Shown here: positions 50,449 through 59,724 of the stretch, piece by piece
How positions within the stretch are numbered: position 1 is the stretch's first letter
How the letters are laid out: each line of letters begins with the position of its first letter
DNA from: Azospirillum sp. B510
Lineage (GTDB): Bacteria > Pseudomonadota > Alphaproteobacteria > Azospirillales > Azospirillaceae
Assembly: GCF_000010725.1 (NCBI RefSeq)
Contig: NC_013855.1
Location: forward strand, 496,001 to 560,000
DNA length: 64,000 bases
Direction of reading: 5' to 3'
The notes under the pieces: model-generated
Told to the model about the DNA's origin: nothing
Databases searched by the model: none
What the model saw: the letters and a program-made list of their open reading frames with translations, nothing else
Program-made: the position numbers and the translations under genes

Positions 50449-51648
50449 ATGACGGCGGACTGTTTCCACGATCGGCTGGCTCCCTATGCCTGCACCCCGG
50501 CGGACACGCGCGGGCGGCTGGTGGCGGAGCCGGAAAGCCCGACGCGCTCGTGCTTCCAGCGCGACCGCGACCGCATCGTCCATTCCGGGGCCTTCCGCCG
50601 GCTGAAGCACAAGACCCAGGTCTTCGTCTATCACGAGGGCGATTATTACCGCACCCGGCTGACCCACAGCCTGGAGGTGGCGCAGATCGCCCGCTCGATC
50701 AGCCGCACGCTGGGCCTGAACGAGGATCTGGCGGAGGCGGTGGCGCTCGCCCATGACCTCGGCCACACCCCCTTCGGCCATGCCGGGGAAGAGGCGCTGA
50801 ACGCCTGCATGGAGCCGTTCGGCGGCTTCGCCCACAACGACCAGACCCTGCGCATCCTGACGCGGCTGGAACGGCGCTATGCCGAGTTCGACGGGCTGAA
50901 CCTGACCTGGGAGGCGCTGGAGGGCGTGGTCAAGCACAATGGCCCGTTGCTGCCCCTGCCGCCCGGCCATCGCCTGCCGACCACCATCGCCGCCTTCCAG
51001 GGCGAGTGGGATCTGGAATTGCACACCAATCCGGGGGCCGAGGCGCAGGTGGCGGCGCTGGCCGACGACATCGCCTACAACAACCACGACATCGACGACG
51101 GGCTGCGCGCCGGGCTGTTCACGGTCGACGAGGTGGCGGAGCTGCCGCTGGTCGGCCCGTTGGTCCGCGAGGTCGGCGACCGCTATCCGGGGTTGGAGCG
51201 CTCGCGCTTGATCCACGAGACGGTGCGGCGGATGATCAACGCCATGATCGTCGATCTGGTGACGGAGACGCGGCGGCGGCTGGCCGGGCATCGGCCGGGC
51301 AGCGCCGCGGAGCTGCGCGCCCTGCCGCTGGCGATGGTCAGCTTCTCCGACGCGATGCTGGAGGCGCAGCGGCCGCTGCGCGCCTTCCTGCGCCAGCGCA
51401 TGTACCGGCACTATCGCGTGAACCGCGAGATGAGCAAGTGCAAACGGGTGGTGCGCGCCCTGTTCCATCTGTTCATGGACGAACCCAACACCCTGCCGAC
51501 CGAATGGCAGCGCGATATTGCCGGGAATGGGGGCGACGCCGATCTTGCGGTGCGTGCCCGCCATGTGGCCGACTATATCGCCGGCATGACCGACCGCTAC
51601 GCGCTGGCCGAACATGACCGGCTGTTCGATCTGCATGTGAAGACCTGA
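50449..51648 (+). CDS. dgt: Deoxyguanosinetriphosphate triphosphohydrolase-like protein (HD domain)
   Basis: A 399-residue protein of the dGTPase family that hydrolyses dNTPs to nucleosides and triphosphate. The HD phosphohydrolase core shows the metal ligands in RLTHSLEVAQIARS and AHDLGHTPFGH. The starting region with SPTRSCFQRDRDRIVHSGAFRRLKHKTQVF is characteristic. The start follows a gccccATG context without a strong site. It is the first gene of the conserved alphaproteobacterial cluster and lies 58 bases before argS. Confidence 0.93.
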   Translation: MTADCFHDRLAPYACTPADTRGRLVAEPESPTRSCFQRDRDRIVHSGAFRRLKHKTQVFVYHEGDYYRTRLTHSLEVAQIARSISRTLGLNEDLAEAVALAHDLGHTPFGHAGEEALNACMEPFGGFAHNDQTLRILTRLERRYAEFDGLNLTWEALEGVVKHNGPLLPLPPGHRLPTTIAAFQGEWDLELHTNPGAEAQVAALADDIAYNNHDIDDGLRAGLFTVDEVAELPLVGPLVREVGDRYPGLERSRLIHETVRRMINAMIVDLVTETRRRLAGHRPGSAAELRALPLAMVSFSDAMLEAQRPLRAFLRQRMYRHYRVNREMSKCKRVVRALFHLFMDEPNTLPTEWQRDIAGNGGDADLAVRARHVADYIAGMTDRYALAEHDRLFDLHVKT

Positions 51649-51706
51649 CCCGTGACGACCTGAGCCGCGAGGCTCCTGTGACCTCCTGAGAAGACGACCT
51701 GAGACG

Positions 51707-53467
51707 ATGAATATTTTTAAGGCCTTCGAGACCGATATTCGCAAGCTGCTGGAAGAGCTGGCCGCCGAGGGTGCCATCCCCGCCGGGCTGGACGGCAGCC
51801 GTCTGACGGTCGAGCCGCCGCGCGAGGCCTCGCATGGCGACCTGTCCACCAACGCCGCCATGATCCTGGCGAAGCCGGCGAAGATGGCGCCGCGCGCGCT
51901 GGCGGAGCTGCTGGTCGCCAAGCTGAAGGGCCGCGCCGACGTGGCGTCGGTCGAGATCGCCGGTCCGGGCTTCGTCAATCTGCGCCTGATGCCGGATGTC
52001 TGGCGCGACCGCATCCGCGACGTGCTGACCGCCGGCACCGCCTTCGGCGACAGCGAGCTGGGCGGCAAGACCCCGGTCAATGTGGAGTATGTGTCGGCCA
52101 ACCCGACCGGCCCGCTGCACGCCGCCCATGGCCGCGGCGCCGTGTTCGGCGACGCGCTGGCCTCGTTGCTGCGGAAGGCCGGCTACGCCGTCACCCGCGA
52201 ATATTACATCAACGATGCCGGCGCCCAGGTCGATGTGCTGGCCCGCTCCACCTTCATCCGCTACCGCGAGGCGCTGGGCGAGGCGGTCGGCGAGATCCCG
52301 GCCGGCCTCTATCCCGGCGAATATCTGAAGGAGGTCGGGCAGGCCCTGGCCGAGCGCGACGGCAATCGCTGGGTCGGCACCGACGAGGCCGAATGGCTGC
52401 CGGCCTGCCGCGAGTTCGCCATCGCCATGATCATGGGCTGGATCAAGGAGGATCTGGGCGTTCTCGGCATCACCATGGACGTTTACAGCAGCGAGCGCGC
52501 CCTGGTCGCCGCCGGCGCGGTCAACACCGCCCTGGCCGCGCTGGAGGAACGCGGCCTGATCTACACCGGCGTGCTGGAGCCGCCGAAGGGCAAGAAGCCC
52601 GACGATTGGGAGCCGCGCCCCCAGACCCTGTTCAAGTCGAGCGAGTTCGGCGACGACGTCGACCGGCCGCTGAAGAAGTCCGACGGCTCCTTCACCTATT
52701 TCGCCAACGACATCGCCTATCACTATGATAAATATCGGCGTGGCGCGGCGTCGCTGATCGACGTGCTGGGCGCCGACCATGGCGGCTATGTCAAGCGCAT
52801 GCAGGCGGCGACGCGGGCGATCTCCGGCGGCGCCGCCGAGCTGGACGTGAAGCTGTGCCAGCTGGTCCACCTGATGCAGGACGGCCAGCCGGTGAAGATG
52901 TCCAAGCGCGCCGGCACCTTCGTCACCCTGCGCGACGTCATCGATCAGGTCGGCAAGGATGTGGTCCGCTTCATCATGCTGACCCGCCGCAACGACCAGA
53001 CGCTGGATTTCGACTTCGCCAAGGTGACGGAGCAGTCGAAGGACAATCCGGTCTTCTACGTGCAGTACGCCCACGCCCGCTGCCGCTCGGTGCTGCGCCA
53101 TGCCGCGACCGCCCTGCCGCAGCTCGACCAGACGCCGGCCTCGCTCGCCGCCTCCGCCAACCTCGCCCGGCTCGACGCCGAGGAGGAGATGGCGCTGGCC
53201 AAGCGCATGGCCACCTGGCCGCGCATCGTCGAGGCGGCGGCCGAGGCGCATGAGCCGCACCGCATCGCCTTCTTCCTCTACGACCTCGCCAGCGACTTCC
53301 ACGCCTTGTGGAACCGGGGCCGCGACGACGCCTCGCTGCGCTTCCTGATCGAGGGCGATGCGGAGCTGACGACGGCCCGTCTGGCGCTGATCGCCGCGGT
53401 GGCGACGGTCATCGCCTCGGGCCTGGCGGTGATGGGTGTGGAGCCGGTGGAGGAACTGCGTTCATGA
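51707..53467 (+). CDS. argS: Arginine-tRNA ligase
   Basis: A 586-residue class I aminoacyl-tRNA synthetase. The HIGH signature is represented as HAAHGRGAV in [13 protein letters not shown], and the KMSKS-like loop as [10 protein letters not shown]. An N-terminal Arg-specific domain starts at the ATG (about residues 1-110) and the C-terminal anticodon-binding (DALR) domain runs to the end. The stop overlaps the next gene's ATG (ATGA), suggesting co-translation with the SPOR gene. Confidence 0.96.
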   Translation: MNIFKAFETDIRKLLEELAAEGAIPAGLDGSRLTVEPPREASHGDLSTNAAMILAKPAKMAPRALAELLVAKLKGRADVASVEIAGPGFVNLRLMPDVWRDRIRDVLTAGTAFGDSELGGKTPVNVEYVSANPTGPLHAAHGRGAVFGDALASLLRKAGYAVTREYYINDAGAQVDVLARSTFIRYREALGEAVGEIPAGLYPGEYLKEVGQALAERDGNRWVGTDEAEWLPACREFAIAMIMGWIKEDLGVLGITMDVYSSERALVAAGAVNTALAALEERGLIYTGVLEPPKGKKPDDWEPRPQTLFKSSEFGDDVDRPLKKSDGSFTYFANDIAYHYDKYRRGAASLIDVLGADHGGYVKRMQAATRAISGGAAELDVKLCQLVHLMQDGQPVKMSKRAGTFVTLRDVIDQVGKDVVRFIMLTRRNDQTLDFDFAKVTEQSKDNPVFYVQYAHARCRSVLRHAATALPQLDQTPASLAASANLARLDAEEEMALAKRMATWPRIVEAAAEAHEPHRIAFFLYDLASDFHALWNRGRDDASLRFLIEGDAELTTARLALIAAVATVIASGLAVMGVEPVEELRS

Positions 53468-54567
53468 AGTACGACGGCGACGTCAACTACGCGGCCAATC
53501 CCTATGGAATGCCGCCCCGTCAGTCCGCGGGCAAGCGCGGGCTGCTGGCGCTCGGCTTCGCCGTGGTCGGCGTCGTTGCGTTCGCCGGTGCGGCGGTTGT
53601 CGGCTTTCGCGGGTCCTCCCGCCTGTCGGGCGACGGTCCGCCGCTGTTGACCGCCGAGCAGGGGCCGACGAAGACGCGTCCCGACCAGCCGGGCGGAATG
53701 GAGGTTCCGCACCAGGACATCCTGGCCTATGAGCGGCTGCGCGACCATGACGGCGGGCGCGGCAATCAGGTGGAACGGCTGCTGCCGCCGCCGGAGGTGC
53801 CGCTGCCCCGCCCGGTGGTGACACCGCAGATGCCGGCCGCGGTGCCGCTGCCGTCGGTGGCGTCGGTGGGCCAGCTGCCGCCGGGATCCACCGCCACGGT
53901 TCCGCGTGACGGCGTCGCCGCCGCGGTGGCGGCCGCGGCCCCGCTGCCCGCGGCCGAGCCGGCGCCGGGACTGCCCGCGCCGGCCGTCGCATCGACAGCG
54001 CAACTGCCGGCCACCCAGCCGCCAGCCATTCAGCCGACTGGGGCGCAGTCTCCGCCCGTCCAGCCTCCCGCCAGCGTCGCCGCCAAGCCGCAGCAGCCTC
54101 CGGCCAAGCCGGCGCCGGCGCCCCAGCAGCAGGTCGCCGCGGCGAAGCCTCCCGCCGCTCCGCCGCCGCAACAGCAGCAACAGCAGCAGAACGCCGTTCC
54201 GTCGGTGGGGCAACTGATCGCCAAGCTGGAGGCGGCGTCGCAGCAGCCGGCACCCGCCAAGGCGGCGGCCCAGCCGGCCAAGCCGGCCCCAGCCGCCGCT
54301 CCGGCGGTTTCCGGCGGCAGCGGCGGCTGGCGCGTCCAGTTGGCCTCGGTGCGCAGCGAGGGCGAGGCCGCGGCCGAATGGCGCCGTCTCGCCGGCCGCC
54401 ACCCCGACGCCCTCGGCGGACTGTCGATGCAGGTCGCCAGGGTCGATCTGGGCGAGAAGGGCATTTTCTATCGGGTGCAGGGGGCCGGCGCCGACGAGGC
54501 GCGGGCCAAGTCGGCCTGCGCCCAGCTTCGCGCACAAAATGTGGGGTGTGTGGTTGTCCGTCCCTGA
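53464..54567 (+). CDS. SPOR domain-containing membrane protein
   Basis: A 367-residue protein with one membrane helix near residues 25-47 ([21 protein letters not shown]). A long disordered Pro/Ala/Gln-rich linker follows (about 60-275, including QQQQQQQN). A C-terminal SPOR domain at about 290-367 ([19 protein letters not shown] to [10 protein letters not shown]) binds denuded peptidoglycan. Such proteins localise to the division septum. The position between argS and nagZ is conserved in Alphaproteobacteria. Confidence 0.9.
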   Translation: MKYDGDVNYAANPYGMPPRQSAGKRGLLALGFAVVGVVAFAGAAVVGFRGSSRLSGDGPPLLTAEQGPTKTRPDQPGGMEVPHQDILAYERLRDHDGGRGNQVERLLPPPEVPLPRPVVTPQMPAAVPLPSVASVGQLPPGSTATVPRDGVAAAVAAAAPLPAAEPAPGLPAPAVASTAQLPATQPPAIQPTGAQSPPVQPPASVAAKPQQPPAKPAPAPQQQVAAAKPPAAPPPQQQQQQQNAVPSVGQLIAKLEAASQQPAPAKAAAQPAKPAPAAAPAVSGGSGGWRVQLASVRSEGEAAAEWRRLAGRHPDALGGLSMQVARVDLGEKGIFYRVQGAGADEARAKSACAQLRAQNVGCVVVRP

Positions 54568-55615
54568 TTTGGTGGGTTCCGCCACCCGGGTTTCCCGTCG
54601 GCGCGCGGTGGTCTTCGGCTGCGCCGGGCTGGCGGTCACGCCCGACGAGGCCGCTTTCTTCCGCGATGCCGATCCGCTCGGCTTCATCCTGTTCCGCCGC
54701 AATTGCGACAGCCGCGACCAGATGCGCCGGCTGGTCGATGACCTGCGCGCCAGCGTCGGCCGGGCCGACGCCCCCGTTCTGATCGACCAGGAGGGCGGCC
54801 GGGTCGCGCGCATGCGCCCGCCGCATTGGCCGGCGCACCCGCCGATGGGGGTGTTCGGCACGCTCGCCAGGCGCGATACGGCCGCCGCACTTGATGCGGC
54901 CTGGATCAATGGCCGGCTGCTCGCCCATATGCTGACGGAGGTCGGCATCACGGTGGATTGCGCGCCGGTCTGCGATGTGCCGGTCGAAGGAGCGCACGAC
55001 ATCATCGGCGACCGCGCCTTCTCGCGCGATCCCGCCCTGGTGATCGCGCTCGCCCGCGCCACCGCCGACGGGCTGCTGGCCGGCGGCGTGCTGCCGGTGA
55101 TCAAGCACATCCCCGGCCATGGCCGCGCCTTCGCCGACAGCCATGCCGAGTTGCCGGTGGTGGAGGCCGACCGCGCGACGCTGGAGGCCACCGATTTCGC
55201 GCCCTTCCGCGCGCTCGCCGACCTGCCGCTGGCGATGGTCGCCCATGTGGTGCTGAAGGCGATCGATCCGGAGGCCCCGGCTAGTACCTCGGCCATCGTG
55301 GTGCGCGAGGTGGTGCGTGGGTCCCCCATCGGCTTCGGCGGCCTGCTGTTCAGCGACGATCTGTCGATGAACGCGCTGCGGGGCGACCCGAGGTCGCGGG
55401 CCGAGGCGGTGCTGGCGGCGGGAATGGATGTCGTGCTTCACTGCAACGGCGATCTGGCCGAGATGCGTTCGATCGTCGGCGCCGTTCCGGCGCTGAGCGG
55501 GCTGGCGGCGGAGCGCTGGGCGCGGGCCGAGGCTCTGCGCCACCCGCCGGAACCGGCGGACATCGCCGCATTGACCAACCGGCTGGCCGAGCTTCTCGGC
55601 ACGGCCCGAACCTGA
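54539..55615 (+). CDS. nagZ: Beta-N-acetylhexosaminidase
   Basis: A cytoplasmic glycoside hydrolase of family 3 (358 residues from the first ATG, overlapping the SPOR gene by 29 bases; the true start may be one of the later GTG/TTG codons, near residue 4-12). The hallmark KHIPGHG followed by the SHAELP loop with the catalytic His/Asp dyad is intact, as is PVLIDQEGGRVARM. It removes GlcNAc from anhydro-muropeptides during cell-wall recycling. AmpG is also present in the window. Confidence 0.92.
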   Translation: MWGVWLSVPDLVGSATRVSRRRAVVFGCAGLAVTPDEAAFFRDADPLGFILFRRNCDSRDQMRRLVDDLRASVGRADAPVLIDQEGGRVARMRPPHWPAHPPMGVFGTLARRDTAAALDAAWINGRLLAHMLTEVGITVDCAPVCDVPVEGAHDIIGDRAFSRDPALVIALARATADGLLAGGVLPVIKHIPGHGRAFADSHAELPVVEADRATLEATDFAPFRALADLPLAMVAHVVLKAIDPEAPASTSAIVVREVVRGSPIGFGGLLFSDDLSMNALRGDPRSRAEAVLAAGMDVVLHCNGDLAEMRSIVGAVPALSGLAAERWARAEALRHPPEPADIAALTNRLAELLGTART

Positions 55616-55631
55616 CGGACGGGAGCGGACG

Positions 55632-56309
55632 ATGGAGGAATGGATCTTCCAGGTGACGGCCGTGGCCCTGCCGGCCATCCTCGCCATCACCCTGCATGAG
55701 GCGGCGCACGGCTTCGTCGCCTGGAGGCTGGGCGACGACACCGCCTATCGGCTGGGTCGGGTCACCTTCAACCCGATCCGCCACATCGACCCGTTCGGGA
55801 CGGTGCTGCTGCCGGCGCTGATGTATTTCACCACCGGCTTCGTCTTCGGCTGGGCCAAGCCGGTGCCGGTCAATTTCGCCCGTCTCGACCACCCGCGCCG
55901 CGACATGGTCTGGGTGGCTCTGGCCGGTCCGGGAACCAATTTCCTGCTGGCGGTGGCGTCGGCGGTGATCTGGCGGCTGGTCAATCCGGAAAACAGCATG
56001 ATCGAGCTGTGGATCCGCTCCGCCGCCGAGGTTTCGGTGCTGGTCAACGTCATCCTGATGGTCTTCAACCTGATCCCGCTGCCGCCGCTGGACGGCGGGC
56101 GCGTCGCGGTCGGCATCCTGCCGGACGTGCTGGCGGTGCCGCTGGCCCGGCTGGAGCGGTTCGGCCTGCCGATCCTGATGGCCGCCTTCTTCCTGCTGCC
56201 GATGCTGGGGCGTCAGATCGGCATGGACCTCAGTGTCATGCATTGGGTGCTGGGGCCGCCGGTGGATGCGGTGATCGATTTCATCCGCGTCCTGACCGGC
56301 AACGACTGA
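55632..56309 (+). CDS. Site-2 protease family membrane peptidase (M50)
   Basis: A 225-residue membrane protein with about five hydrophobic segments. The zinc-binding HExxH motif is HEAAHG near the N-terminus (ITLHEAAHGFVAWRLGD), and the third ligand is the Asp of LIPLPPLDGGRV in the second half. This is the short YwhC/YydH-like branch, without a PDZ domain. The gene follows nagZ by 16 bases and precedes scpA by 10, in the usual alphaproteobacterial context. Confidence 0.92.
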   Translation: MEEWIFQVTAVALPAILAITLHEAAHGFVAWRLGDDTAYRLGRVTFNPIRHIDPFGTVLLPALMYFTTGFVFGWAKPVPVNFARLDHPRRDMVWVALAGPGTNFLLAVASAVIWRLVNPENSMIELWIRSAAEVSVLVNVILMVFNLIPLPPLDGGRVAVGILPDVLAVPLARLERFGLPILMAAFFLLPMLGRQIGMDLSVMHWVLGPPVDAVIDFIRVLTGND

Positions 56310-56319
56310 AAGCGGCCAG

Positions 56320-57150
56320 ATGGCGGATACGCTGACAGAGAGCGGGGGCGGCGTCGCGGCGTCCGCCGGGTCGTCGCCGTCCGAACAGCTTCTGCTGGTT
56401 CTGGACGGCTTCGAGGGACCGCTCGACATGCTGCTGGCGTTGGGGCGTGACCAGAAGGTCGACCTGACGCGCATCTCCATCCTGGAACTGGCCGACCAGT
56501 ATCTGTCCTTCGTGACGGAGGCGCGGAAGGTGCGGCTGGAACTGGCCGCCGACTATCTGGTGATGGCGGCGTGGCTGGCTTACCTCAAATCCCGCCTGCT
56601 GCTGCCCGAGCCGGAGGGGGAGGAGCCGTCCGGCGAGGACATGGCCGCCGCCCTGGCCTTCCAGCTCCAGCGCCTGGAAGCGATGAAGGGCGCCGCCGAA
56701 CAGCTGTTCGCCCGCCCGCGCCTGGGCATCGACGTCCATCCGCGCGGGGCGCCGGAGGATTTGGACCTGCACCGCAAGTCGGTCTACGAGGTCACGCTGT
56801 TCGACCTGCTGCGCGCCTATGGCCGGCAGCGCGCCCGCAAGGAGGCCGGCGTCCTGCACATCGCCCCGGTCCGTCTCTATTCGATGGAGGAGGCGGTGCG
56901 GCGCCTGTCCTCTCTGCTCGGCCACATGCCGGACTGGGCGACGCTGGCGAGTTTCCTGCCGGGCGGGGAGGGCGGCGCTCTGCTGAGCCGCTCGGCGCTC
57001 GCCGCGCATTTCGCCGCGACGCTGGAGCTCGCCAAGGCCGGCCGGGTCGAACTGCGCCAGGACGGCGCCTTCGCCCCGCTCTATGTCCGCGGACGGACGC
57101 CCGGTTTCCGGGACGACGATATTTCGGAAGACATGCGATCCCATGATTAA
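56320..57150 (+). CDS. scpA: Segregation and condensation protein A
   Basis: A 276-residue kleisin subunit of the SMC-ScpAB complex, which organises and segregates the chromosome. The N-terminal SMC-binding segment (LVLDGFEGPLDMLLALGRD) and ISILELADQYLSFV are conserved. The C-terminal winged-helix part is present as well. It overlaps scpB by 8 bases. Confidence 0.95.
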   Translation: MADTLTESGGGVAASAGSSPSEQLLLVLDGFEGPLDMLLALGRDQKVDLTRISILELADQYLSFVTEARKVRLELAADYLVMAAWLAYLKSRLLLPEPEGEEPSGEDMAAALAFQLQRLEAMKGAAEQLFARPRLGIDVHPRGAPEDLDLHRKSVYEVTLFDLLRAYGRQRARKEAGVLHIAPVRLYSMEEAVRRLSSLLGHMPDWATLASFLPGGEGGALLSRSALAAHFAATLELAKAGRVELRQDGAFAPLYVRGRTPGFRDDDISEDMRSHD

Positions 57151-57760
57151 GGAAGTCACCGACGCCCAAGCGGCGGAGGCCCGCATCGGCAAGCTGCGCC
57201 TGCTGGAGGCGCTGCTGTTCGCATCGGCCGAACCGTTGGACGAGGAGACGCTCGCCGGCCGCATCGGGCCGGAGGTCGGGCCGATGCTGGAGGAGCTGCG
57301 CGCCCACTACGCCCCGCGCGGCGTCAATCTGGTGCGCACCGGCGGCGGCTGGGCGTTCCGCACCGCCATCGATCTGGCGCCGGAGCTGCGGCGGGAGGAG
57401 GAGGTCTCGCGCAAGCTGTCGCGCGCCGCCATCGAGACGCTGGCGATCATCGCCTACCACCAGCCGGTGACGCGGGGCGAGATCGAATCCATCCGTGGCG
57501 TCGCGACCAGCAAGGGCACGCTGGACCTGCTGATGGAGCATGGCTGGATCCGGCCGGGCAAGCGGCGGGAGACGCCGGGGCGGCCGCTGACCTGGATCAC
57601 CACCGACCATTTCCTCGACCATTTCGGGCTGGAGAACCTGCGCGACCTGCCCAGCCTCGATGATCTCCGCGCCGCCGGCCTGCTGGACAGCCGTCCCGTC
57701 CTGCTGGGGCTGGGCGCGGGCGTCGACGACAGCGCGCTCGGCACCGACGACGGCGCGTGA
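57143..57760 (+). CDS. scpB: Segregation and condensation protein B
   Basis: A 205-residue partner of ScpA with two winged-helix domains. Recognisable features are LRLLEALLFASAEPL, a middle LSRAAIETLAIIAYHQPVTRGEI segment and GRPLTWITTDHFLDHFGL. An ATG overlapping the scpA end is chosen. The gene belongs to the same operon and is followed by a spacer of about 160 bases before tatA. Confidence 0.95.
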   Translation: MIKEVTDAQAAEARIGKLRLLEALLFASAEPLDEETLAGRIGPEVGPMLEELRAHYAPRGVNLVRTGGGWAFRTAIDLAPELRREEEVSRKLSRAAIETLAIIAYHQPVTRGEIESIRGVATSKGTLDLLMEHGWIRPGKRRETPGRPLTWITTDHFLDHFGLENLRDLPSLDDLRAAGLLDSRPVLLGLGAGVDDSALGTDDGA

Positions 57761-57917
57761 GTCCGGCCCGAACCGGTTTCTCGCGGAGCGCGCTTGAATT
57801 CCGGTGAAACCTCAATGACAACGGGTTAAGCATGGTGGGGGGAGCGTTGCGGCCCTCCGGCCTTTCTGCCATAGTGCCGGCCCGCCGCAGAGGCCGTTCA
57901 AACGTGATAGGCGCGCC

Positions 57918-58172
57918 ATGGGTTCTTTCAGCATCTGGCACTGGATCATCGTTCTTCTGATCGTTCTTCTGCTGTTCGGCGCCGGCAAGCTGCCGAAGGT
58001 GATGGGCGATCTCGCCAAGGGCGTGAAGTCCTTCAAGGCGGGGTTGCAGGACGACAGCGACGATGCCGCTCCCGGCGCCAACGCCCAGGGCGCCAACGCC
58101 AAGACCATTCCGAACCAGCCGGCCAACACGGCCGAAAGCGCGGCCAAGAAGGACGAGGCGGTCCGCAACTGA
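57918..58172 (+). CDS. tatA: Sec-independent (twin-arginine) translocase subunit TatA
   Basis: An 84-residue protein with the TatA pattern: a short N-terminus, one membrane helix ([16 protein letters not shown]), the conserved FGAGKLP hinge, an amphipathic helix ([15 protein letters not shown]) and a polar tail. TatA forms the pore-like assembly for export of folded, often cofactor-containing proteins. It is followed by tatB after 75 bases. Confidence 0.95.
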   Translation: MGSFSIWHWIIVLLIVLLLFGAGKLPKVMGDLAKGVKSFKAGLQDDSDDAAPGANAQGANAKTIPNQPANTAESAAKKDEAVRN

Positions 58173-58247
58173 CCGGCGGCCGCGCGGCTGTCCTCCCGGC
58201 ATCGCCGCGCGTCTCCCTGCCCATCGCATTCCTGAAGCCGGAAGAAC

Positions 58248-58778
58248 ATGTTCGACATCGCTTGGTCCGAACTGATGGTGATCGCCGTGATCGCCCTTGT
58301 GGTCATCGGCCCCAAGGATCTGCCCAAGGCGATCTTCACGCTCGGCAAATGGGTGCGCAAGGCGAGGGTCGTCGCGCGCGAATTCCAGACCCACATCGAC
58401 GACATGATGCGGGAGACCGAGTTGGACGAGCTTCGCAAGGAAGCGCTGAAGACCCGCGACCTGAACATCAAGAAGATGATGGAGGACACCATCGACCCGA
58501 AGGGGGAGGTGGGCAAGGCCTTCGACGCCAAGGAGTTCGATGCCGGTCTGAACGGCCATCCGGGCAGCCCGCCTGAAGCGGGGCCGGAGCCCGCGCATAC
58601 GCCCGCCGCTCCGCTGGTGACCGACAGCGTCGCGCCCTCGGCGGCGCCATCGCCGATCACCGGCCCGGCGGTAGACCCGGTTACCAGCGAACCGCCGCAA
58701 CCGGCTCCGGCCGCGCAGCCCGCTCCGGCCCGCCCGGACGCCGTTGCCGCCGTCCAGCCGACCGACAAGCAGACCTGA
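58248..58778 (+). CDS. tatB: Twin-arginine translocase subunit TatB
   Basis: A 176-residue protein with a membrane helix at the N-terminus (MFDIAWSELMVIAVIALVVIGP) and the KDLPK hinge typical of TatB. An amphipathic helix and a long Pro/Ala-rich tail follow. TatB with TatC forms the signal-peptide receptor. It lies between tatA and tatC, with tatC 14 bases further on. Confidence 0.95.
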   Translation: MFDIAWSELMVIAVIALVVIGPKDLPKAIFTLGKWVRKARVVAREFQTHIDDMMRETELDELRKEALKTRDLNIKKMMEDTIDPKGEVGKAFDAKEFDAGLNGHPGSPPEAGPEPAHTPAAPLVTDSVAPSAAPSPITGPAVDPVTSEPPQPAPAAQPAPARPDAVAAVQPTDKQT

Positions 58779-58792
58779 AGCGAAGACGGGCC

Positions 58793-59581
58793 ATGACCGG
58801 CGACACCCAGCAGGACGAACTCGAAGACAGCAAGATGCCGCTGATCGATCACCTGATCGAACTGCGGAACCGGCTGATGTGGGCGATCGGCGCCATCCTG
58901 ATCGCCTTCCTGCTGTGCTATGCGGTGTCGGACAGGATCTACAACTTCCTGGTCCAGCCGCTGGCCGACATCCTGGCCGGGCAGGGGCGGCGGATGATCT
59001 ACACGGGCCTGACCGAAGCCTTCTTCACCTATGTGAAGGTGGCGTTCTGGGCCGGCTGCTTCATCTCCTTCCCCATTGTCGCCAGCCAGATCTGGATGTT
59101 CGTGGCGCCCGGCCTCTACAAGCACGAGCGCAAGGCCTTCCTGCCCTTCCTGGTGGCGACGCCGGTGATGTTCCTGACCGGCGCCGGCATCGTCTATTAC
59201 TTCATCTTCCCGATGGCCTGGCGCTTCTTCCTGGGCTTCGAGTTCCATCCCGACGGCGGGAACGCCCTGCCAATCGAGTTCGAGGCGCGCGTCGGCGAAT
59301 ATCTGCATCTGGTGATGTCGCTGATCTTCGCCTTCGGCATCGCCTTCCAGCTGCCGGTGCTGCTGACCCTGCTGGTCCGCGTCGGCATCATCAGCACCGA
59401 CGCGCTGGCGTCGAAGCGGCGCTATGCCATCGTCGGCGCCTTCATCGCCGCCGCGGTGCTGACCCCGCCCGACGTCATCAGCCAGGTCAGTCTGGCGCTG
59501 CCGCTGATCGCGCTCTACGAGATCGCGATCATCGTCGGCCGCCGGATCGAAAAGGCCCGCGCCGCGGCCGAGGCCGAATAG
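58793..59581 (+). CDS. tatC: Twin-arginine translocase subunit TatC
   Basis: A 262-residue integral membrane protein with six hydrophobic segments. The N-terminal MPLIDHLIELRNRLMWAI and the periplasmic-loop segment around LYKHERKAFLPF are TatC signatures. It recognises twin-arginine signal peptides. The end has a charged KARAAAEAE tail. The next gene is alaS after 143 bases. Confidence 0.95.
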   Translation: MTGDTQQDELEDSKMPLIDHLIELRNRLMWAIGAILIAFLLCYAVSDRIYNFLVQPLADILAGQGRRMIYTGLTEAFFTYVKVAFWAGCFISFPIVASQIWMFVAPGLYKHERKAFLPFLVATPVMFLTGAGIVYYFIFPMAWRFFLGFEFHPDGGNALPIEFEARVGEYLHLVMSLIFAFGIAFQLPVLLTLLVRVGIISTDALASKRRYAIVGAFIAAAVLTPPDVISQVSLALPLIALYEIAIIVGRRIEKARAAAEAE

Positions 59582-59724
59582 CCGGCTACCCCTGCGCCGG
59601 ACGCGCTCCGTCGCTTCTGACGCAGGGTAATATTCCGTCCGTCGTGGACATGCCGCCATTCTCGCGCTAAAAGCACGGTTCGGCCAACAAAAGGCCTCAG
59701 CCGCGCACCCGGAGCCTTGACCGT